Of a stretch of 64,000 bases of DNA, positions 54,759-64,000 are shown in pieces. How positions within the stretch are numbered: the stretch's first letter is position 1; every line of letters starts with the position of its first letter. The notes beneath the pieces are model-generated. The model was not told the DNA's origin, did not search any database, and was given only the letters and a program-made list of their open reading frames with translations. The stretch is from Isoetes taiwanensis (Eukaryota; Streptophyta; Lycopodiopsida; Isoetales; Isoetaceae). The translations under genes were made by a program, and so were the position numbers. Location of the stretch: the NCBI GenBank assembly GCA_021234155.1, contig JAJEKV010000165.1, forward strand, positions 868,001 through 932,000, given 5' to 3'.

Positions 54759-56315
54759 TGTGGCGTTCGGCCTAACATACGGTATGAATCGTTATATTAT
54801 CGCGACCGTCACTAGTACATGTCGACTCGAAGGACATGTACGGCGGCAAATAAAAGGGTAGTACCCACAGGGTGCGACCTTGTGAACCATTATATTGCAC
54901 ATGTTAAAGCAACATGTGAATATAATCCCTTTTGCCGCGTGGCAATGACCCATTGACCAAAAAGGACCAGCCCTAAATGCGTGGAGATAAAGGGGCATAA
55001 ACCCTAAAAAGGGAAACCCTTCGGTTCTCACCCACGAGTCTCCGGATTGGAGCGGCCGAGAGGATGCATTTCCGCCTGAACGGAAGCAGAGAAGTCGGAT
55101 CTCCCAGGTTGCAGCTCGATCCAAGATCAGCAGACCCGAGATCAGCAGCATGGACGCTTTCAGAGGAGTGGGAGTCGGCCAAGATGCGGGTGGGTGGTTG
55201 ATTCAATAGGTAGATCCGAGTTATCAGGCCTCTTTCAGTAGGTTTAGCATCCATTCTTAGCTATAGGCGACCCCTACAGCCTAAGAATGATAGACACTAA
55301 CAAAGGAACCTAACCATGTATGATTAGGTAGATTAGAATAGATGTATTCTGTTATTTTCAGTTCTGTTGTGATGATGTTTTGACATTCTATGCGCCACTC
55401 TTGTGTATTGGGAAGGGGGGTAGAGACCCAGAGCCCAAGTAGTTGTATGATCATAGTTTTAGCCCATTAATTTCCAATTAATGCGGCCTGTGCATAAGAG
55501 CCCGCCTGGCTGTGGGTGGCGGAGCTAGACCGGCTGACAAGGAAGGGCTTGTCTGATCACAGTTGATCCCTCTGGTGCGTAGCGACGGCCGGGGAACATT
55601 GTGAGCTAGGCCTAATACCCTGGCACTGCGTGCGGGCAGGGTATGGGCTCGACACCTCTTGGGTGATGCGTCGCCTTCTAGGGGTTCTAGTCGTATACGA
55701 GAAGTGGCTCTCTAGCTCGCCTGTGATTGGCATGAACCTTCTGGAGGAGAGTGATCTCCTCCTGCCTCATCGGGAGCTGGGGAGATGCAACCCAGTAGTA
55801 GCCCCTTTGGCTATGAACCAGGCTACGGTCAGGCTCCAATACTTTTCAGCCTATCTGCAAAGTATGCACAAGAGGGGCGGATGGAGTGGACTACCCAACG
55901 ACCATGTTCTATGCCAGCCAAATCCATTTGCCATGAATTCTGTCTGCATTGTTATCCGGAGACCCAAGCCGTCAGTCTTTAGCCAAGAGTCTGAGCCTGG
56001 GTAGGATTCCCCCATGTTATGTTGATGTACTGATGTGTTGTTGCAGCTACTGTGATATGGTGGACCACCCTTCGAGGTGGGTTGTTATTGTTGATTGATG
56101 TCATGTGCTCATGTGTGTTTACACTTCCGCAGCTAGATCGATCCCGAGGGAGACGGGATGAATGACACGCCCATTCTTCCCCGTCGGGTTCTTGGCCACC
56201 AGCAAGAGCCCGATGTTAGGTGGACGGCCTCATGTCAGCGAGCAGATGCTGGTTTGAGGGATGATCTCCAGTTTGTATACGATCGGGGCATCGTATAGGA
56301 GCTGGGGCCGTCACA
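54759..56315 (+). repeat. 5' LTR of element A
   Basis: 1557 bases from TGTGGCGTTCGG to GGCCGTCACA. The first 360 bases match 63650-64000 with about 93% identity by eye. It contains the perfect stem CACATGTT-AAAGC-AACATGTG (54898-54918). ACAAG (54754-54758) would be the left target-site copy, but the right one is outside the window. The frame 55630-56004 inside it is not a gene. Confidence 0.85.
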
Positions 56316-56316
56316 A

Positions 56317-56328
56317 TGGTATCAGAGC
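56317..56328 (+). other. tRNA-iMet primer binding site of element A
   Basis: TGGTATCAGAGC one base after the LTR end, followed by CTGATCTTGGCAGACC, the same continuation as in element B. Confidence 0.93.
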
Positions 56329-56573
56329 TCTGATCTTGGCAGACCGGGATCGAGCACTGACCGTAATCCTATAGGAATTAACTAATCTAGACATTCAGTT
56401 GAATATAAAAGCCCAAGCGTGAACCTCGAGTAGTGGGAAATTTTTTTCTTCCCCGGAGTAGAGTTAGTAATTATCTAGAATTAGGAATAATTAGAGAATA
56501 TATTTAAGACGAAATAGATAGAAGAAAGTCACCTAGGAAAGCCTAATAAATTTTAGTCACTTCTTTTGGCCGA

Positions 56574-56645
56574 CACCTCCAAGGATGCGCCAGGAGCATG
56601 TTAGGTCCAGACCTAATTGATCTCCCGCGCACACTTAGAGGGGTC
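56574..56645 (+). repeat. Leader stem-loop A1
   Basis: CACCTCC...GATGCGCC pairs with GCGCACACTTAGAGGGG. The apex TTAGGTCCAGACCTAA is nearly palindromic. Confidence 0.8.
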
Positions 56646-56710
56646 ACCCCATATAAACCCCAGAATTCGGCCTTAGGAACCCTAAATTGTAAAAGAAAAG
56701 ATGAAATCCT

Positions 56711-56738
56711 ATTTAAAAAAAAAAAAAAAAAAAAAAAA
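56711..56738 (+). repeat. Poly(A) tract in the leader
   Basis: About 26 A in a row between leader stem-loops A1 and A2. It may be slippage, or the tail of a lost insertion. Confidence 0.8.
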
Positions 56739-56806
56739 GCTCGAATTAGCTAAATTTGTATGCTAAAACACAGAAAAGTAGTAAGTAAAAATTAAATTTG
56801 GAGCAA

Positions 56807-56878
56807 CACCTCTAAGGGTGCGCCAGAGCATAGTTAGGTCATGACCTAACACCCTCCTCGCGCACTCTTGGAGGGGTC
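56807..56878 (+). repeat. Leader stem-loop A2
   Basis: The same outer stem (CACCTCTAAGGGTGCGCC / GCGCACTCTTGGAGGGG). Apex GTTAGGTCATGACCTAAC, a perfect palindrome with centre CATG. Confidence 0.85.
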
Positions 56879-57018
56879 CCCTAAAAGTGACTTTGGAAAT
56901 TGCTCAAAACTTACTCAAAGTATAAAAGTGATGGTAGAATCTTACTTAGAATGCTTAAATTAGTGGGAAACGCATGTTAATATGTGTAAATTGGAAAAGT
57001 TTAGAACAGAAAGGGCAA

Positions 57019-57089
57019 CACCTCTAAGGGTGCGCCAGGGCATAGTTAGGTCCGGACCTAACACCCTTCTCGCGCACTCTTGGAGGGGT
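57019..57089 (+). repeat. Leader stem-loop A3
   Basis: Apex GTTAGGTCCGGACCTAAC (57045-57062), a perfect 18-base palindrome. Outer stem as in A2. Confidence 0.88.
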
Positions 57090-57407
57090 TTGAAGGAAAC
57101 TAGTTGAAGAAGACCTAGCTTTGATTCGAGATATGGAGGATTTCATCAACAAACCAAGAAAATAAGCAAGGCAGAGATGGAGGTCGTGCAACACTTTGAA
57201 GACTCATTGGCATACACGCTCCACCGAAGGACATGAGACTGGCCAAATACATCAAGAGGGCAGATAAATAGAACAGAAGCTGCTGGCTTATATGTAAAGT
57301 GTGAAAATTTTGAATAATAAGGATATATAGTTGTTTAAAACATGCATTGGATTAAGTATAGTAGTAGTTAAGGAGCAAACGTGAAAATTTGGGTAAAAGG
57401 AGGCCAA

Positions 57408-57479
57408 CACCTCTAAGGGTGCGCCAGGGCATAGTTAGGTCTGGACCTAACACCCTCCTCGCGCACGCTTAGAGGGGTC
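57408..57479 (+). repeat. Leader stem-loop A4
   Basis: Apex GTTAGGTCTGGACCTAAC, palindromic with one central mismatch. Outer stem CACCTCTAAGGGTGCGCC / GCGCACGCTTAGAGGGG pairs better than in A2. Confidence 0.85.
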
Positions 57480-57620
57480 CAGCTAACTGGACCCTTGATC
57501 AGCCACTTACCTGCCCCAAAGGAAGTAAATAAGCAAAGAAACTAGCAATTCAGAAGAAAATAAGTAGGAATTCACGTCTTTAAACTTGTTTTTGGCATCC
57601 ATTAGACATAAAAAGACCAA

Positions 57621-57692
57621 CACCTCCAAGGGTGCGCCAGAGGCCACTTAGTTCCCAACCTAACTGTACTCTCGCGCACGCTTAGAGGGGTC
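57621..57692 (+). repeat. Leader stem-loop A5
   Basis: Outer stem retained (CACCTCCAAGGGTGCGCC / GCGCACGCTTAGAGGGG). The apex has decayed to TTAGTTCCCAACCTAA. Confidence 0.8.
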
Positions 57693-58369
57693 CGATTTTT
57701 CAAACCCCATAACTTGAGCTACAGAGCTCCAAATCGCCTGAAATTTGTTGCAATAGGACCGTTAAACAGCCTAGAATCCCAGCTCAAAATGACCAAAATT
57801 GCTCAAACCCTTGAATTGTTTTTCCAAACTGTGGTTTGTTTGTAAATAGAAGCATACCCCATTAGTACCTCACAAGTATTGCTCTCGGCTCAAAGCTGAT
57901 GCCTTAATCCTAGATAGAAGTGCCCAAGAACACCCCTTTGTTATAGTCATCTAGACCTCAGCATAGCAACCCAAGTCCAACTGTTGGTACATCACCTCTG
58001 CTCATGCCAAAGGGCATAAACCTTGACTTAATTTTGTGTCCTTCTAATAGAGTTTGACCTATACAGCCGCCACATTGACACTCCCTATTGCCAGGATACC
58101 TAGAAAGGAGCTAGAGTCTAGAGCTGCCCAAGTCACTCCATGTGTAGAGATTGGACTCCCCCAAACCAACTTTGCTGGGACCTTAGAGTATGCCTCAAAC
58201 ATCATGGAGGTTTTGCAAAACAACCCTCATTTCATGCCATACCACACGTCCTAATGTCCATAGACTTGGAGATTATAGATATGTCTCCATAATGTCTTTG
58301 CTCGAGCCATCTTGCTTGCTTATAGAGCCCAAAATGTTGTAGGAGAGCCCTTCAAGTGGACCCTTAGAC

Positions 58370-61300
58370 TCTAGAATATCTGGCGTTGCTTTTCGAACAG
58401 GCCGGCGAGCCACGTAAGAGCTAGAGGCGCAACTTCTTGAAGACATCAAGGTCCCAGCCGATGTACAGACAGATAAGGAGAGGAGACCGAAAAGGCAGAC
58501 CCAAGAGAGGGAAGCACAACGACAAACACCTCAACTGACAAACGAGTAGAACAGGACACCACCGGCCTATCATCAATCTTCATCAAATGGGAAGAATATT
58601 TGGTAACCAACGGCATCAAGAATTTTATAGATGTCAACCTCCCGGCTACCACGTCCACGAGGTCACGTCAGAAAGAGGATCTCGACGCCTTCACCAACTC
58701 GACGCACATGAGTTTCAAATGGAAGAATGCAAGGCAGCAAAATACAGGTGCAGGAAGACGTTAGACATCGATGCCACGTTGGCATCACGAGCTAAGGTCA
58801 GAGGGCATAATCTTTCATCGAGGAGAGAAGTCATGGCGACACAGGAGCGTATAGAAACCAAAGGAAGGACGACTTTACTACGTCAGCCAAAGAGTGCGAG
58901 ACTCGAATGGATAGGACCCAAAGGACGGAGGAGACGACCTAGCCAGCAGGTACAAATCACGCAAAGGCAACCAGAAGGAGCTAGGGTAGGTGCAATGGAG
59001 ATGACCACACTTCCAAGCACAGGAGAGGCACCTGGAATGAAGCAAAGCCCAATCAACAGGGGCGCACTCAGAAATTCAACCTACGGAGGAATGACAATAC
59101 CTGCCTACCGACCACGATCTCAGAGCTTCGAAGACATTCAAGAACGCCTGACTGCAACAGCCAGGTGATCAACCGATCAATGGCACCGCACATCGGCAAC
59201 CTTGCAACGACACACTGCGTATACGGACGTTGAGCTGTCACCGCATTCCTTACGACGGACATACACATTAAGGAGCCTCCTTTTCAAGGGATCACATCGA
59301 CGAACACTCTTCGCAACTTGGGGTGACGAGCTCGGATCAGGAAGCTCAACAATAGTAGCAGCATCTCAAGGAATCTCGGAGTCAACCAGAACGAAGAAGA
59401 TGCAGCAAAACCGAAGGATCAAACGCGATAGGAGGAGGGGAAACCCTAAAGGAGTATAAACGCCTCGTTGTGAAAGTGACTATGCATTGTAAAGTTGGTG
59501 GGGGAAGGACCCACTTCAGCCATGTACAGTGGTGGGGGCAGGACCCATCTGGGTGTGTTGTAAATTGTCCCATAAGCTCCGGCTTCCCGTGGACGTTAAA
59601 ACCCATTATTATTATTATTATTATTATAAACATTTAAGTAGATCTTCGTAGTTGTTTTGAAAAAGTGGATGAATTAAAATCCCAATGTAAATGCGTATAT
59701 GTCTATTGTATATCTCGGGTGCTCACAGATATAGTGGAGAAACATGAGTTTAGAGTCATGTTTCACGGATTTAGCGCTTAGATCAGGAAGCTCCTTCACT
59801 TCGACTACCAAATGAGGAAGCAAGGAAGCACAAGTATAGCCCAAGATCAAAATGGAAGAGCAAGTACGAGGGAGAAACGATCAGAGGCCAAGCAAACTTC
59901 GACTCCAAACACTTCCGGAAGTGCCCTCAAGTAGAAGACCGCTCGTCCACCCAATGTCAGAACAAGAGACAACACCGGTCATGTCAAGATCATCAGCACT
60001 GCATCAGGACATCATCAGGGCGCAACACTACCTCTTGTGGCAGCGGCAACACTTGACGAACTTATGACACGAGTGGCCTCAACAATAGAAGGAGGAACGA
60101 CCCGACATCAACAAGCCAACTAAGAAGGCACATCTCGACGACCATAATTCCACCTTGTGGTAATATAGGGTGATGCACTATGACACGCGTATTAGATGGA
60201 GACGCACTTACGAAAGGCACCACGACGAGGAGATATGCCTCCAACAACTAGGTGACGGCTTCGTCAGGTACTTCCACCGGCAATTAGAAAAGAAGAAGCC
60301 GATCGCATCTCCGACATGAGGGACCTCAACGCCCAAGGTAGAAGCATTCGACACCTTAACGACAAGAGTATATCTAAAGAAGGTACCTCTTCAACTCAAG
60401 GGTCAAGCTGCGCAGATATAAGGATCCATCATCCCGACAACGGAGCCATCAGGGAGGAGAGCTATGATGTAGAGCATAGAGAGACAAAGGCCAGGAACTG
60501 AAAGCTGGAGAAGTGCTAGAAACCGACTTCTTCCACGATCTCCCTAGAGGCAACAGGAGGATCAAAACTGATGGGCACAATCAAAACCACCGGAGGGTAC
60601 TTCAAGACAAGAAGACGGCATAGCACCGAGGAACGTGACAATGTCCAAGCCATGTGACCGAGGGGATCAAACAAGGAAGATTGGAAGCTCGATGGAGAAG
60701 CAATTAGGTGAGGCGAGGCGAGCCGATAACTTGTACGCGGACTTGCATGCAACTTGATGAACCCAAGGATGGACGATTCAAAGAACAACTGCAGAAGAGA
60801 ACAACTCCAGAGGAGTATAGCCAAAGGAAGCACGCACAGCCTCAAGAGACGCCTCCAAATAGCTTCAAGTATCATGAAGGGGGGAACAATCACCGCCCGA
60901 GAACAGGATCAGGAAGCAGACTGAAATGTCGAAGCATCAACGACCAGCACACCTTTAGTTAGAATGTGATGCAAAGCGTGTTGTGCCATAGCCGACAAAC
61001 ATCGGAGGGCCCAAGTATATCAACAAGTTACCCCCGAGTCACGAAATGACGCACAAATAGGAGGATATAGATCGTCAACACCATTGCACCGGGAGGAACA
61101 CCGATGACACTACCAAGGAGTAGGTGTGCAACTCGAAGGGAGGCACAAGGGGGACTTAATAGCTCTAGTAGTAATTGTAATTATGTAAGCTATATGCTTT
61201 GCATATATAGTTCCCTTGTTATTCCTTCCCTCCCATAGCGTAACAAATCAAAGGAAGAGATGTCAGGCAATTTGCAGAGGTGAAGCAATCAACATCCTCA

Positions 61301-61660
61301 ACACTCTTCAGGCAACAAGGGGACTCGACGTATGAGACGTCGATGGAGTCGAAGAAACAATATCGGATACAGAGTCGTCCTTTAGCTGCCAAGACAAAAA
61401 GTTCAAGATGAAAGATCTTTTTCAACGACGCCACCTTCAGGCTTTTGAAAAACGGCATGGAAGATTTCAAGTGATCAACTACACCATCAAGCCACCAGCA
61501 ATGAGAGGCTTCTAACGAACAAAGTCAACCTCTACATCAAAGGGGAGCCGCCGTCAAGGAGACTGAAGTATCGAGCGACTCGGAAGAACGTACCTTGCTA
61601 CTTCAAGTACCCAACGAGTGGATGAGCTTCTAGCAAGCTCAGGGATCTAAGGCCATGGGG
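58370..61660 (+). other. GC-richer internal block of element A, unidentified
   Basis: This block is visibly richer in G, C and purines than its flanks. A frame at 58587-59168 (193 codons, Arg/Gln-rich) and short overlapping text in another frame (EYLVTNGIKNFIDVNLPAT near 58590) hint at a decayed gag or an acquired sequence, but no zinc knuckle or domain is recognisable. 59493-59560 holds two GGTGGGGG(A/C)AGGACCCA units with GGGTCC-type pairing. (TTA)n at 59606-59627. Confidence 0.4.
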
Positions 61661-63595
61661 CCTAGTAGATTAAATGTACGGACGGCAACATCCATATTGG
61701 GATTAGAAGGCATTGCCGGATATTCTCGCTGAAAGGATTGCCCCAATATTGAGCTAAGCGTCAAGGATTGGGAAGGAAATGCATAGGAGTGACTAAAATT
61801 ATACACGATTGTTAACAGTCATCCAACGTATTGAAACCACTTGGTGAGATTGATCTCCTCGCTAAGAAGGAATCATTACTAGTATAATTGTTGACCATGT
61901 ATAAATCTAGCACCTCCAAAAGAATAATCCAACCGAAAGAAAAGAAGTAATCTAACAAGTCCGGCCAACTTGTTACGATGGCATCAATTCGATTGGTAGG
62001 AATTTTCCAAGAGTTTAAATAACTAAGAAAGGGGGAATCTCTAGAATATAAAAGAATAATACATGTAAGGTACATCTAAAATAAGAATTATAGTAATCAA
62101 ATAGTCTTTTGAGACAAAAGGAATTGTCGTCATGACAAAACCTTGTGGTTTAGAATCGTTCCAACCAAGTAGGTAACCCATAACTATATTGAAATAAATG
62201 ATAACATAATATGTGCATCCATCTTAGATGGTTATATATGTTAGCTAAGGCTAGTAAAGTAATGCGCTAAGTAAGAAGCGTATAACCTCTTAAGGGGAGA
62301 ATAGATATGACGTTGTGTACAACGTCATTGAAGCGGTGCAGGACCATTTTCTTTTCGAAGAAAGTGGGAGGGCTCAATTTTTTTTTATTGAACGTACTTG
62401 CATCGAATTGACCGACCCGTAGAATAGAGTTCACTCCGGCAATGGCCGAAGCGAATAGAGCGTAAGATAGATAGATACCTTAGTGCTCAGGAGGCCTTCA
62501 GCGTGCGAGACTGACGTAGTAGCTAACTACACCAATGAAGTGGAGCAAAACTATGGGAGCAATGCAACGACCAAGTCATCTCCAAAATTACTCGACGCTG
62601 GCTCAATGGGTGGATGCGTTCTAGCCTTAGGTAAGATATGCGCATGCATTATAAGCTTTAATGTGTCTTATAGATAAGTTAAATATAGATCCTAATAACT
62701 GGATAGAAATTGTTGTACATATATGTATCATAGGGAAATAAGTTAAATAACAACGGTAATGTGAGGTAGCATGTTAATTAATCCTTCGCAAGGATGCAAT
62801 TCCTTCCAAGGATAGCTATATGACCTCGGGTCCTTATAAATATAAATAGAAAATAGAATTCAGATATACTTAAGTGCATCTTAGGGATATACTTCCAAGG
62901 GTAATGCAGGACCCAAGGAAGAGAATAAGAAGCACATCTAATTCTTGTGTATGATAATTAAAACCTTGTCTATGTAACAATAAGTCTAAACCAGGGCTAT
63001 TGTTAAAATAATCGCGATCTAAAAGTCCTTAAATATTGCAAAGCTTAGAGTAAATATAATTGTACTGTCGGAAGTAATGTATCCGATACTATGATAATGT
63101 TAATTCATAAATATTATAACCAACTTTACATTAATATTCTAGCGTGGTGTGAATCCAGGAGGCCAATGAGAACGAAGAACTGGCGGGGAGTCGCATCACG
63201 AGCACTTGTATAGATAGTTCTAGAGTAGTTATGATTTCTACCATTTAAACTGATCGCTTAAATCTTGTGTGAGATAGTAAGTATGTAATTATAGATATTG
63301 TAAAATTAATGCAGGATTTCAAGGTGCAAAACCTTGCAACACAAATTTTGTTATAACGTGTTGCAAGGGATGAAGAGTACCTTGGAAGTGTAAATTTTGT
63401 ATGAAATTGATAAACTTTGATAAACTTAAATGTTGTATTAAGTAAGGTTAGTAATTACCTTGCGTTGATTAAGTTGTGAAGTGATAAGTTAATTAGATAA
63501 TGAAATAGTACAGTAATGTTTTAAAAAAATATTACCTTAGAGTAATTCTAATAATTGTGTAAGTATAATAGTAATAAATTGTATGCATCAAGTTC
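61661..63595 (+). other. AT-rich 3' internal region of element A
   Basis: No coding signal. One perfect-arm hairpin CCTTGCAACAC ... GTGTTGCAAGG at about 63333-63368 precedes the polypurine region. Confidence 0.45.
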
Positions 63596-63649
63596 CAAGG
63601 TGGGGAGACTCCTGATGCTGCGGACAGCATCAATTCAAGGTGGGGAGAA
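63596..63649 (+). other. Duplicated polypurine tract with hairpin
   Basis: CAAGGTGGGGAGA occurs twice (63596-63608 and 63636-63648). Between them is GATGCTG-CGGA-CAGCATC, a perfect 7-bp stem (63614-63631). The second copy abuts the 3' LTR and is the working plus-strand primer; the first may be a spare or a recombination product. Confidence 0.8.
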
Positions 63650-64000
63650 TGTGACGTTCCAGCATAACATACGGTATGAATACGTATATTATACTGACAC
63701 GTCACTAGTACATGTCGACTCAGAGGACATGTACACGGCGACCGTAAAGGGTAGTACCCTAGGGTACGACCTTGTGAACCATTATATTGCACATGTTAAA
63801 GCAACATGTGAATATAATCCCTTTTTGCCACGTGGCAATGACCCATTGACCAAAAAGGGACCAGCCCTAAATGCGTGGAGATAAAGGGGCATAAACTCTA
63901 AAAGGGAAACCCTTTCAGTTCTCAGCCCCTGAGTCTTGGATTGGAGCAGCAGAGGATGCATTTCCGCCTGAACGGAAGCAGAGAAGTCGGATCTCCCAGG
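63650..64000 (+). repeat. 3' LTR of element A (partial)
   Basis: Begins TGTGACGTTCCAGC and matches 54759-55110 in the same direction, continuing beyond the window. Confidence 0.88.

Larger units (their letters stand above)
54759..64000 (+). mobile_element. Non-autonomous LTR element A (LARD-like), 3' end off window
   Basis: 5' LTR 54759-56315, primer site 56317-56328, polypurine tract 63636-63649, 3' LTR from 63650 past the window edge. The internal region is about 7.3 kb, with no reverse transcriptase, integrase or protease motif on either strand. This fits a large retrotransposon derivative mobilised in trans. It is related to element B through LTR and leader hairpins. Confidence 0.8.

Noticed and set aside
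54792-55254. Minus-strand frames of 93-119 codons and the plus frame 55630-56004
   Set aside because: They lie inside LTR sequence, and parts recur in the 3' LTR copy. No domains.

Overview
The window looks like nuclear DNA of a land plant with a large, repeat-rich genome. The signs are AT-rich spacer, a chromodomain-type Ty3/gypsy element, a Rep-Pif1 Helitron, tRNA-like SINEs, plant-type F-box, Dof, leucine-rich-repeat, ABC1K and metaxin sequences, and GT...AG introns. No rRNA, standard tRNA gene or CRISPR array was seen. A fern, lycophyte or gymnosperm is possible, but nothing here fixes the lineage. Nearly everything recognisable is a transposable element or a broken gene; nothing can be called a fully intact gene.

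Region by region: 1-8000 has repeats and, on the minus strand, a patchwork of exon fragments from unrelated genes (an unknown exon, an ABC1-family kinase, the mitochondrial import protein metaxin, a second unknown exon), followed by an array of nested palindromes. 8000-20600 is decayed repeat: hairpin-bearing tandem units, long degenerate duplications, minisatellites and a GATA microsatellite. 20693-27124 is a plant F-box gene cut in two by a chromodomain LTR retrotransposon (20968-26054). The 5' half of the gene is broken, yet the 3' half is still open. 28230-29310 has an inverted-repeat-bounded GC-rich unit.

34409-35210 (minus) is a small Dof-like gene with one missing zinc ligand and a frameshift, and 35802-35975 is a leucine-rich-repeat fragment. 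39501-42051 has two copies of a hairpin-rich dispersed repeat. 43018-43337 holds three tandem tRNA-like SINEs beside a degenerate autonomous Helitron (43681-48238, minus). From 52595 to the right edge there are two related LTR elements in opposite orientation. Element B (minus) encodes a gag-like protein that starts with the exact first eight residues of histone H3. Element A (plus, 54759 to beyond 64000) is inserted into B's LTR and appears non-autonomous. Both carry a tandem set of about 72-nt stem-loops in their leaders, with a shared outer stem and different apical palindromes.

No operon-like cooperation is expected. The main themes are transposons interrupting, capturing or imitating host genes: F-box disruption, multi-gene exon capture, and a histone-tail-like gag N-terminus next to conserved leader hairpins. 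All identifications rest on motif recognition by eye.
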